Assembly (NCBI GenBank): GCA_024641805.1
Contig: JAHECJ010000200.1
Coordinates: 1-5,294, forward strand
DNA: 5,294 nt
Direction of reading: 5' to 3'
Origin: Desulfococcus sp.
Lineage (GTDB): Bacteria > Desulfobacterota > Desulfobacteria > Desulfobacterales > Desulfosalsimonadaceae
Both the position numbers and the translations under genes were made by a program. Every line of letters begins with the position of its first letter. Position 1 is the stretch's first letter. Below the pieces are notes generated by a model. It was not told the DNA's origin. It did no database searches and worked only from the letters and a program-made list of their open reading frames with translations. Shown one piece after another: positions 1 to 5,294 of this stretch.

Positions 1-2194
1 GCAGCACTTTTACATCCGGATTGATTTCCACCAGGCGGTCATACACCTGTTCCCCGTTCATTTCCGGCATGACCATATCCAGGATAATCAAATGAATCCG
101 GTCTTGATTCCGGATATAAAATTCAATCGCTTTATTCCCATCCGGAACGGAATGGACCTGATAGCCAAGGGCTTCCAGCATTTCCTTGCCGATTTCAAGA
201 ATATCGGGTTCATCATCTACGATCAGAATCGTTTCGGTCCCGTTGACAATGGCGTCATCCGGCGGGAGAATATTCACTGTCTGTTTGTGAGATACCGGCA
301 AATAGATATGAAAGGTGCTTCCTTTGCCGGGCTGGCTGTCGACACTGATATGCCCGTCATGACTTTTGATAATTCCATAAACCGAAGATAAGCCAAGGCC
401 GGTCCCTTCCCCTCTTTTTTTAGTAGTGAAAAACGGATCAAATATTTTTGAAACGTTCGACGGCTCCATACCGATGCCCGAGTCGGAGATGGAAATTTTG
501 ATATATTCCCCCGGAAGCATTTCGTATGGAACCTGGTCCACACCGGTTATGGTGATGTCTCCCGCTGCAATGTCTATGCGGCCGCCACTGGGCATTGCCT
601 GCCATGCATTGACCAGAAGATTGATAATGACCTGCCGGAGCTGGCCGCTGTCGGCTTTAATCACTTTATTCGCGTTTTTATAATCCATATGCAGCCGAAG
701 CTCTTTCTTGGTGCGGCAGAACATGGTCGCCGTATCACTGATGAGCTGGTTGATATCGGTGGCCTGAGGGTCGCTGGGTTTTAAGCTGGCAAAATCCAGA
801 AGCTGCCGGGTCAGTTCCGTTCCGCTGGATATGTATAATTCGATGTCCTTGAATTTGTTATAATGCTCGTTAGTCGCTTCCATGTTCAGCAGTGCCAGGG
901 AGGTGTTGCCCTGAATGCCGGAGAGGATATTGTTAAAATCATGGGCAATGCCGGCGGCCATTGTCCCGATGGCTTCGATTTTTTGAGCCTGAAACAATTG
1001 CTTTTCCAGGATTTTTTGTTGCGTAATATCCCGGATAAAGCATAACAGCGCCGGGGCATTCTCCCAGGTAACCGGTACCGCACTGATTTGAACCCATAGT
1101 AATTTTTCGTTTTTATTTATTATTTTTTTTGCTTCGCCGGAGATAATATTTTGACCGTCTTCGTTTTCAGGAATACGCCGGGGGGAGTCTTTCAGGAAAT
1201 AGCGGTCATTGATTCGGGTCAGTTCAACAAAAGGGATTTCATATAGTTCCCGTTCGGAATAACCCAGCAGGGCTTCGGTTCTTTTGTTATGGAATTTGCT
1301 CACCCCATCCTGGTAGATGAATATGGCATCATTGGCATTCTCAACCAGCAGCCGGTATTTTTCCTCGGAATCCTTGAGCGCATTTTCAGTTTTTCCCCTC
1401 TCGGCAATTTCGGTTTTCAAGTCGAAGTTGGACTTTTTTAGCGCTTTGGTGCGGTCATCAATCATGACTTCAAGATTTTCCTGATGTTTTTTCAGGATGT
1501 TTTCAATGCGCTTTCGTTCCTTTACCTCTTCGTTCAGGCTTTTGTTCATGGTATCGGCGCGGTGTTTTTCTTCTTCCAGAAAGTGGATCAGATCGATATT
1601 TTCGAACTGCAGTTTCAGGGAAGTGCGCGTTTTATTAAACAGATGATACGCGGAAATCGATACCAGGGCGAGGTAGAGCAGGACCATTCCTCCCATGGTC
1701 TGCTGAATCGAGGTGCCGGCGGCCATAAAAACGATGCAAAGCGGCAGGAGTGCCGGCAGGGCATAGGCCAGGAAAGCGGGCAGGACTGCTGAAAATGTGC
1801 CGATGGCTCCGGACACCATACCCACAAGAATAAACGACAGAAAAACCTGATGCGTAAAGGATGCTTCGGGGAAAACGAGTATTGCCGAGCTGCCCCATAT
1901 GATGCCGGAAATAAAGATTAACCGGATAAATATTTTTTCCCATTGCGGGGCGTCGATAGCCGAAATTTTTGATTGCCGGTAACGGATAATAAAAAAATGG
2001 CGGATGAGCGTGATGGATACGGCGGCCGCAATCCATAATACCAGATTGGCATGCGATACGAGGGGCCATAAGATAAATCCGGTGAAAATCGAAGCGGTGC
2101 AGGCTCCCAAAGAAGCGATATGGGACTGCTCGTAAAGCTGGTTGACCTGTTCCAGCAGGAGGCGCTGATTATATTTGGGTTTCTGAGATATCAT
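1..2194 (-). CDS. Membrane-bound PAS hybrid sensor histidine kinase with C-terminal receiver domain (partial, C-terminus outside window)
   Basis: My minus-strand translation from ATG 2194 stays open for 731 codons and leaves the window without a stop. Residues 27-186 are hydrophobic, with about six membrane segments and no large periplasmic domain. Residues 190-280 are a charged, likely coiled-coil linker. A PAS domain spans about 281-392. The HisKA H-box reads AHDFNN with phosphoacceptor His418. The HATPase follows, with the N-box Asn529 (NLLVNAWQAM), G1 box DSGIGM (Asp571), F-box FDPFFTTK and G2 box GEGTGLGL (595-602). A receiver starts near 655 with acidic pair Asp660/Asp661 and phosphoacceptor Asp706 in LDMVMPEMNG. 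By family it autophosphorylates on His and passes phosphate to its own receiver. The signal is unknown. An in-frame TAA lies 18 bases upstream of the ATG, which fixes the start, but no Shine-Dalgarno is visible. It sits 47 bases after nhaA. Domain calls are firm. The true partner and output are not visible. Confidence 0.93.
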   Translation of the reverse strand, partial: MISQKPKYNQRLLLEQVNQLYEQSHIASLGACTASIFTGFILWPLVSHANLVLWIAAAVSITLIRHFFIIRYRQSKISAIDAPQWEKIFIRLIFISGIIWGSSAILVFPEASFTHQVFLSFILVGMVSGAIGTFSAVLPAFLAYALPALLPLCIVFMAAGTSIQQTMGGMVLLYLALVSISAYHLFNKTRTSLKLQFENIDLIHFLEEEKHRADTMNKSLNEEVKERKRIENILKKHQENLEVMIDDRTKALKKSNFDLKTEIAERGKTENALKDSEEKYRLLVENANDAIFIYQDGVSKFHNKRTEALLGYSERELYEIPFVELTRINDRYFLKDSPRRIPENEDGQNIISGEAKKIINKNEKLLWVQISAVPVTWENAPALLCFIRDITQQKILEKQLFQAQKIEAIGTMAAGIAHDFNNILSGIQGNTSLALLNMEATNEHYNKFKDIELYISSGTELTRQLLDFASLKPSDPQATDINQLISDTATMFCRTKKELRLHMDYKNANKVIKADSGQLRQVIINLLVNAWQAMPSGGRIDIAAGDITITGVDQVPYEMLPGEYIKISISDSGIGMEPSNVSKIFDPFFTTKKRGEGTGLGLSSVYGIIKSHDGHISVDSQPGKGSTFHIYLPVSHKQTVNILPPDDAIVNGTETILIVDDEPDILEIGKEMLEALGYQVHSVPDGNKAIEFYIRNQDRIHLIILDMVMPEMNGEQVYDRLVEINPDVKVL

Positions 2195-2241
2195 GATAAT
2201 CGTCTGTTACGCAAACAATAATGGCTGTATGGCCGGGAGAT

Positions 2242-3603
2242 TTAAATTTTTCGGGAAGAGACGGAAGCATAGGCCAGCAGGACCAGGATGCCGCCGACCG
2301 CCGAAATTATCGATCCGACCAGAATTGCAAACTTTGAATAATTGATTAATTCCTGGCTGGTAAAAGAGAGTCTGGTAATAAACAGGGACATGGTAAATCC
2401 AATTCCGCCGAGCAGAGATACGCCAAAAATATGGGGCCAGGCGATACCTTTCGGCAGAACCGCTATTTTGGTTTTTACCGAAAGGTATGAAAAGAGGGTA
2501 ATGCCGATCGGTTTTCCGAGAAATAATCCCAGGATGATTCCCATGGTGACCGGATGAATCATCGCTCCGGAAAGATTCATTTCCTGAAAGGTCAGCCCGG
2601 CATTGCCTAAAGCAAAAATCGGTAAAATGAGAAACGCAACCCAGGGGTGAAGAGCGTGCAGCATGCGCTGCAGGGGGGTTTCAACATTGTGGCAGTCGAG
2701 TTCCAGGCCCTGAACGGCATTTAAATGGTCCTCGTTAAGCAGAATGGAATATCCGCAGCTGCTTTCCGTGCATTGGAATTCATTCAGCCGCTCTTTTACT
2801 TTTTGAACAAATAGATCCGTGTCGTATTTGCCCCTGGCCGGAATGAACAAAGAGACAATGATACCGGCGATCGTGGGATGAAGACCTGAGCCGAGGACCG
2901 CAATCCATATCATCAGGCCCAGTGCCGCATAGACGATAGTCCATCGTATCCATAAGAAATTGACAAGTCCAAGAATGAGAACCAGAATACCGCAGATGGC
3001 AAGGTTGGAAAAAACGATTCCCTTAGTGTAAAATATGGCGATGACAAAGACAGCCCCCAGGTCATCGGCAATCGCAAAAGCGGCCAAAAAGATTCTCAGG
3101 CTCATGGGGAGTCTTTTACCGAAAATGGCAATGGCACCCATGGCAAAGGCGATATCAGTTGCCATCGGAATCGCCCAGCCGGAGGCGGAAGGCGTATTGT
3201 GGTTGATCAGGGCAAAAAAGATGCCCGGCACGAGCATTCCGCCCAGGGCCGCGCAAACGGGAAACAATGCTTTTTGCATGGAAGAGAGTTCTCCGACAAG
3301 GAGTTCCCGTTTGATTTCAAGGCCGACGGTAAAGAAGAAAAGAGCCATTAAACCGTCGTTGATCCAGTGAATCAGGGATTTGGATATGGATGTCGGACCG
3401 AAGCTGAATCCGATTTCAGTATGCCAGACATGGTGATAGGATTCGAATACGGGGAAATTGGCCCATGCCAGCGCAATCAGGGTTGCTGCCAGCAGAAGGA
3501 GGCTGCTGGCAGCCTCCTTCTGGAAAAACCGCTGAGCGGGTTTGACTATCTGGTCGGAAAAAACACCATGTATGGCTGACCGGAATTTTTGTATAATTTC
3601 CAT
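2242..3603 (-). CDS. nhaA: Na+/H+ antiporter NhaA
   Basis: This 453-residue inner-membrane protein matches NhaA throughout. NhaA proteins expel Na+ (or Li+) in exchange for protons and serve sodium tolerance and pH homeostasis. Visible signatures are EAASSLLLLAA near 30-40, FFFTVGLEIKRE at 89-100, MATDIAFAMG with Asp150 (E. coli Asp133), AIADDLGA with the ion-binding pair Asp180/Asp181 (E. coli 163/164), and GLFLGKPIGI with Lys364 (E. coli Lys300). It is longer than the 388-residue E. coli protein mainly because of a cytoplasmic loop at about 258-310, before the ETPLQRMLHALHPWVAF segment. This long-loop form is known in the family, though the three cysteines in the loop (278, 283, 304) are notable. 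An in-frame TGA lies 15 bases upstream of the ATG, so no longer start exists. No Shine-Dalgarno is visible before it. It probably shares a transcript with the flanking kinase genes. Confidence 0.97.
   Translation of the reverse strand: MEIIQKFRSAIHGVFSDQIVKPAQRFFQKEAASSLLLLAATLIALAWANFPVFESYHHVWHTEIGFSFGPTSISKSLIHWINDGLMALFFFTVGLEIKRELLVGELSSMQKALFPVCAALGGMLVPGIFFALINHNTPSASGWAIPMATDIAFAMGAIAIFGKRLPMSLRIFLAAFAIADDLGAVFVIAIFYTKGIVFSNLAICGILVLILGLVNFLWIRWTIVYAALGLMIWIAVLGSGLHPTIAGIIVSLFIPARGKYDTDLFVQKVKERLNEFQCTESSCGYSILLNEDHLNAVQGLELDCHNVETPLQRMLHALHPWVAFLILPIFALGNAGLTFQEMNLSGAMIHPVTMGIILGLFLGKPIGITLFSYLSVKTKIAVLPKGIAWPHIFGVSLLGGIGFTMSLFITRLSFTSQELINYSKFAILVGSIISAVGGILVLLAYASVSSRKI
3485..3522 (-). 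repeat. Overlapping, mutually exclusive inverted repeats inside nhaA codons 28-40
   Basis: Two perfect inverted repeats overlap in the early coding region. The first has 14-base arms, CAGAAGGAGGCTGC at 3493-3506 and its complement at 3509-3522, separated by only two bases. The second has 11-base arms, GCTGCCAGCAG at 3485-3495 and its complement at 3503-3513, with the 7-base loop 3496-3502. Because they share bases, only one hairpin can form at a time in the nhaA mRNA. The segment encodes the conserved NhaA stretch QKEAASSLLLLAA, so part of the symmetry may be a by-product of Ala/Ser/Leu codons. A role in mRNA folding is inference. Confidence 0.6.
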
Positions 3604-3633
3604 ATTGTCAAAGATTCACATAGGGGTTGAAAG

Positions 3634-3659
3634 AAGTTTTCCGTACGCTCTGAAAACCT
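3634..3659 (-). other. Small hairpin between the cytidylate-kinase-like gene and nhaA
   Basis: On the minus strand AGGTTTTC (3659-3652) can pair with GAAAACTT (3641-3634), including one G-T pair, around a 10-base loop. The stem begins within the stop codon of the upstream gene. It is not followed by a T-run, so it does not look like an intrinsic terminator. It could be a processing or stability element in a shared transcript, or chance. The rest of the 54-base gap shows no ribosome site for nhaA. Confidence 0.3.
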
Positions 3660-4278
3660 AAGCTTTTAGTTTGTGTTTCAGGTTTTCACAGATCAAGTCA
3701 ACGGCTTCCGGAACGGAATTTTTTCCCATATCGACGATCAGATCATACAGACGGGCATCATTCCAGTCGGCATTGAAATATTCTTTGAGATACGCCTTAA
3801 AATCCTCTTCGTCGCTGTTAATCTTGTGTTCGGCGGCTTTCCGGCTTAAATGCTGCTGCTCCATGAGTTCGGTGATTTTCAACTCAGGGTCTTTTATGAG
3901 CTTGACATGAAGCGTGCCCGGCCTGTCCCTCAGGATGCATTGCGCACCCCAGCCCGAGATAATCACCTTGTCATTGATATACAGCTTTTCAACCAGTTCT
4001 TTGGTTTTTTCATAATATGCCTTGTCGTCCAGGCAGCCGTGTTCGCGATCCACGACTTTTTGAATGATTGAGCAGGTATACTTGTCAACCAGTCTGAGTA
4101 CGGAGGATTTTGAAGTCTGCCGGAAAGCCTCCGCTTCATGCTCGGAAAGATTCAGTTCTTTTGCAACCTGCGCCAGAAGCTGATCCCCGATATATTCGTA
4201 TCCAAGTTTTTGCCCCAGTTTGGAGGCAACGCGCTGGCTATGGGTACCGAATTCTCTGTTTATGGTTATGACTGCCAT
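3658..4278 (-). CDS. Cytidylate-kinase-like family protein (possibly not a normal kinase)
   Basis: The 206-residue protein resembles the cytidylate-kinase-like family (Pfam Cytidylate_kin2 type), small P-loop-fold proteins whose substrates are mostly unknown. Recognisable parts are the N-terminal strand and loop ITINREFGTHSQRVASKLG (4-22), the central NDKVIISGWGAQCIL (102-115), the strand LHVKLIKDPE (123-132), and the C-terminal EYFNADWNDARLYDLIVDMG (166-185). From memory of the family, the first loop usually reads like REFGSGG, the central motif GRGA and the lid contains DRERA. Here the loop is GTHSQ, Arg becomes Trp110, and the lid reads SDEEDFKAY. These changes raise doubt about ordinary phosphotransfer. 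The start ATG has a strong AGGAGG five bases upstream. It is the first gene of the probable minus-strand operon with nhaA and the sensor kinase. Fold assignment is fairly sure; substrate and activity are unknown. Confidence 0.8.
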   Translation of the reverse strand: MAVITINREFGTHSQRVASKLGQKLGYEYIGDQLLAQVAKELNLSEHEAEAFRQTSKSSVLRLVDKYTCSIIQKVVDREHGCLDDKAYYEKTKELVEKLYINDKVIISGWGAQCILRDRPGTLHVKLIKDPELKITELMEQQHLSRKAAEHKINSDEEDFKAYLKEYFNADWNDARLYDLIVDMGKNSVPEAVDLICENLKHKLKA

Positions 4279-4283
4279 GAAAT

Positions 4284-4289
4284 CCTCCT
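4284..4289 (-). promoter_or_regulatory. Strong Shine-Dalgarno of the cytidylate-kinase-like gene
   Basis: AGGAGG on the minus strand lies five bases before ATG 4278. It fixes the start and contrasts with nhaA and the sensor kinase downstream, which show no comparable site. Confidence 0.85.
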
Positions 4290-4347
4290 AAAAAATAAGT
4301 CGCTGTTATTTATTTTACATAGTCCGAGATCAGAAAATGACTGCCGC

Positions 4348-4393
4348 GCATGCCGGTACATATTGCAATATGTTGTCCCGCCGGGCGGCATGC
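4348..4393. repeat. Nested inverted repeats in the leader of the minus-strand operon
   Basis: Outer arms GCATGCCG (4348-4355) and CGGCATGC (4386-4393) are perfect complements. Between them lies a perfect 16-base palindrome, ACATATTGCAATATGT (4358-4373). If transcription starts near 4457, this structure lies in the 5' leader and could fold in RNA, or it could be a protein-binding site in DNA. It lacks a following T-run on the minus strand, so a simple terminator is unlikely. Confidence 0.5.
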
Positions 4394-4452
4394 TGTTTTG
4401 AAGTCCGGTATTTATTCAATTTAACTGTCTATCATATTTGAATGAATTTTAC

Positions 4453-4467
4453 GATTAATAATTAATC
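4453..4467. promoter_or_regulatory. Palindrome overlapping the -10 box, possible operator
   Basis: GATTAATAATTAATC is a perfect inverted repeat with 7-base arms around a central A. It covers four bases of the proposed -10 box TAGATT (4469-4464) and the likely start point of the minus-strand promoter, a typical position for a repressor site. It is AT-rich, so chance symmetry is possible. Confidence 0.35.
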
Positions 4468-4492
4468 TAATGCGCGACTTTATGTGCGTCAA
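4464..4492 (-). promoter_or_regulatory. Candidate sigma-70-type promoter for the cytidylate-kinase-like/nhaA/sensor-kinase operon
   Basis: On the minus strand, TTGACG (4492-4487, five of six to consensus) is separated by exactly 17 bases from TAGATT (4469-4464, four of six). Transcription would start near 4457, giving a leader of about 180 bases before ATG 4278. This is the best match I found on this strand; TATGAT near 4434 is an alternative -10 without a good -35. Confidence 0.5.
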
Positions 4493-4560
4493 GACTTCAA
4501 TCTCGCCTGAATCGGTTTGGGGTTGAATTGATGCCGATTATGTGTATATTTGAAATATTC

Positions 4561-4575
4561 ACCCACAAAGCTCCA
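4561..4575 (-). promoter_or_regulatory. Inverted pair of MraZ-type boxes upstream of mraZ
   Basis: Read on the minus strand, TGGAG (4575-4571), five bases, then TGGGT (4565-4561) reproduce the 5+5 spacing of the boxes in front of mraZ but in the opposite direction. The 7-base word GTGGAGC is shared exactly with 4682-4688. The pair sits about 70 bases upstream of the mraZ -35 and about 70 bases upstream of the minus-strand -35. It may be an auxiliary operator or chance. Confidence 0.35.
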
Positions 4576-4580
4576 CTTCG

Positions 4581-4642
4581 AAATTATTTTTTTTAATATT
4601 CAATAATCATTAGAAAAATTAAAAAAATTATTTATTTTTTTC
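4581..4642 (+). promoter_or_regulatory. A/T tract upstream of the mraZ promoter, UP-element-like
   Basis: Only four of 62 bases are G or C, with runs of A and T reaching up to the -35 box. Such tracts commonly bind the RNA polymerase alpha subunit or bend DNA and strengthen promoters. The T-run at 4587-4594 has no preceding stem, so it is not read as a terminator. Confidence 0.45.
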
Positions 4643-4670
4643 TTGACATATCTACGAGTTTCTATACTAT
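4643..4670 (+). promoter_or_regulatory. Candidate sigma-70-type promoter of mraZ
   Basis: A perfect TTGACA (4643-4648) is followed after 16 bases by TACTAT (4665-4670), which keeps the key first two and last positions of a -10 box. TATACT at 4663-4668 is a better -10 word, but its 14-base spacer is too short. Transcription would start near 4677, just before the first operator box, giving a leader of about 50 bases. Confidence 0.65.
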
Positions 4671-4682
4671 CTGAAACTGAGG

Positions 4683-4717
4683 TGGAGCAAAATGGATGTA
4701 AAAGGATATTAATGGAG
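4683..4717 (+). promoter_or_regulatory. MraZ operator: four TGGAN-type direct repeats at 10-base period
   Basis: Boxes TGGAG (4683), TGGAT (4693), AGGAT (4703) and TGGAG (4713) each take five bases and are separated by exactly five bases. In E. coli, MraZ binds TGGGN direct repeats with five-base spacers before its own operon, so this is very likely the local version, with A replacing the third G and one imperfect copy. The boxes lie between the likely start point and the mraZ start codon. The last one contains the GGAG ribosome site, so bound MraZ would block the region just downstream of the promoter. Confidence 0.75.
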
Positions 4718-4727
4718 ATTGCGTCCC

Positions 4728-5183
4728 ATGGAATCGTTTAGGACGGCTTCAGAACATACCATTGACCCGAAAGGGCGTATCATTATTCCGTCAAGATTCC
4801 GGCAGGTGCTGGAAAAGCTGGGGAGTGACGGAGTGATGGTTTCCCGTATGGACAAGGCTCTTTTCGTCTACCCTTATGGCCGGTGGAGCGAGATCGAAGA
4901 AAAGATCCACTCGCAGGCTGAAAAAAGTGAAAACATGCGTCGTTTCCGGCGCTTTTTTATTGGGAGCGCGGCGGACTGCCTCCTGGATAAGCAATGGCGA
5001 ATCCTGATTCCCCCGGAATTGAGAGCGTATGCGTCGCTGGAAAAGGATATTATGCTCGTTGGCGTCACGGATCATTTTGAAATCTGGAACCGTGAAAAGT
5101 GGAAAAAGGACAACGAGCTGATGGAAGAAGAGGATATGAAGAAGGAGGAGGTCAGGAACGAAATAGCAAAATTAGGGCTTTAG
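4728..5183 (+). CDS. mraZ: Transcriptional regulator MraZ
   Basis: The 151-residue protein has two AbrB-like halves. The first carries EHTIDPKGRIIIPSRFR (9-25), the standard MraZ DNA-binding motif with Asp13, Gly16 and Arg17. The second carries LLDKQWRILIPPELRAYA (85-102) followed by DIMLVGVTDHFEIW (107-120). MraZ forms ring oligomers that bind its own promoter and usually repress the dcw (division and cell wall) operon. In the second motif Trp90 stands where the family normally has Gly (DKQGR). The C-terminus (124-148) is rich in Lys and Glu, probably helical. I chose ATG 4728, ten bases after GGAG, because it places FRTASEHTID as expected. An in-frame TTG at 4719 would sit right against that site and is less likely. 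Typical family length is about 140-155. It is followed by rsmH after four bases. Confidence 0.95.
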   Translation: MESFRTASEHTIDPKGRIIIPSRFRQVLEKLGSDGVMVSRMDKALFVYPYGRWSEIEEKIHSQAEKSENMRRFRRFFIGSAADCLLDKQWRILIPPELRAYASLEKDIMLVGVTDHFEIWNREKWKKDNELMEEEDMKKEEVRNEIAKLGL

Positions 5184-5187
5184 TGTC

Positions 5188-5294
5188 ATGATTTATCGTC
5201 ATATACCCGTGATGCTCAATGAAACGATTGAGTATCTGAATTGCAGACCGAGGAAATTTTATGTGGATTGTACGGTCGGCGGGGCAGGGCATTC
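5188..5294 (+). CDS. rsmH: 16S rRNA (cytosine-1402 N4) methyltransferase RsmH, N-terminal part
   Basis: Thirty-five codons and two bases are present before the window ends. The translation opens with the family hallmark HIPVMLNETIEYL and continues into YVDCTVGGAGH, the S-adenosylmethionine-binding motif I. RsmH (MraW) methylates the N4 of C1402 in 16S rRNA and almost always follows mraZ. The ATG lies four bases after the mraZ stop, so translation is probably coupled. The only nearby Shine-Dalgarno-like word is AGGG at 5174-5177, ten bases before the ATG and inside mraZ. The protein would normally be about 300 residues; the remainder lies outside. Confidence 0.95.
   Translation, partial: MIYRHIPVMLNETIEYLNCRPRKFYVDCTVGGAGH

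Larger units (their letters stand above)
4279..4727. other. Divergent intergenic regulatory region
   Basis: This gap of about 450 bases separates the minus-strand operon from mraZ. It holds no convincing gene or RNA gene. It contains one candidate promoter in each direction, several palindromes, an A/T tract and two groups of MraZ-type boxes, listed separately. Stretches without an assigned element are about 4290-4347, 4394-4452 and 4493-4560. The last contains a small palindrome, ATATTTGAAATAT at 4546-4558, of unknown meaning. Confidence 0.7.

Noticed and set aside
1095..1140. A/T-rich patch with an 8-base homopolymer in the PAS region as a programmed frameshift or break in the sensor kinase
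   Set aside because: The reading frame continues unbroken from PAS to HisKA with all motifs in place; lysine/asparagine codons explain the composition.
92..1827. Several plus- and minus-strand ORFs of 60-102 codons within 92-1827
   Set aside because: They lie in other frames of the continuous sensor-kinase reading frame, which carries all expected motifs. Their translations resemble no family.
1635..2069. A 144-codon minus-strand ORF overlapping the sensor-kinase membrane region
   Set aside because: It is a shifted frame of the sensor-kinase gene. The other frame encodes the six membrane segments and continues into the linker and PAS domain.
4518..4522. An isolated TGGGG as a further MraZ box
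   Set aside because: The positions 10 bases on either side read TGAAT and TTGAT, so the periodic pattern is missing.
4531..4596. A 21-codon plus-strand ORF in the intergenic region
   Set aside because: No proper ribosome site, no recognisable sequence, and it runs through the inverted box pair and into a T-run.
4585..4600. T-run as an intrinsic terminator
   Set aside because: No GC-rich stem precedes it and no plus-strand gene upstream needs one. It fits better in the A/T tract before the promoter.
4719..4727. TTG 4719 as the mraZ start
   Set aside because: GGAG lies only one base before it, and family members begin close to the FRxxxEHTID segment, which favours ATG 4728.

Overview
The window suggests a Gram-negative bacterium of intermediate base composition. 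The mix of a mraZ-rsmH division-cluster head, a cytidylate-kinase-like protein, a long-loop NhaA and a PAS hybrid kinase of the AHDFNN type would fit Desulfobacterota (former Deltaproteobacteria). That placement is an inference from gene content only. There are no RNA genes, insertion sequences, CRISPR arrays or phage genes.

Layout. The minus strand carries three genes in a row, reading right to left: a cytidylate-kinase-like protein (4278-3658), the Na+/H+ antiporter nhaA (3603-2242) and a membrane-bound hybrid sensor kinase (from 2194, running off the left edge inside its receiver domain). Gaps of 54 and 47 bases and a single plausible promoter (4492-4464) suggest one transcript. The plus strand starts the division and cell wall (dcw) cluster: mraZ (4728-5183), then rsmH four bases later, cut by the right edge.

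The two transcription units diverge from a roughly 450-base AT-rich region that holds most of the non-coding structure. On the mraZ side there is an almost pure A/T tract, a perfect TTGACA -35 box, and four TGGAN-type boxes at exact 10-base steps just after the presumed start point. This is the known MraZ operator architecture, so autoregulation is likely. A second, inverted pair of such boxes lies upstream at 4561-4575. On the other side there is a TTGACG-N17-TAGATT promoter with a palindrome over its -10 box, then a leader of about 180 bases containing nested inverted repeats, ending in a strong AGGAGG ribosome site.

How the genes may work together. mraZ and rsmH are the usual regulator and 16S rRNA methyltransferase that open the dcw cluster. 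The minus-strand set combines ion homeostasis (NhaA) with a membrane sensor kinase and a nucleotide-kinase-fold protein whose expected catalytic residues look altered. A Na+/pH stress circuit is possible but unproven. The points most worth checking are the inverted MraZ boxes, two mutually exclusive hairpins inside the start of nhaA, the Gly-to-Trp change in the second MraZ motif, and the altered kinase motifs.
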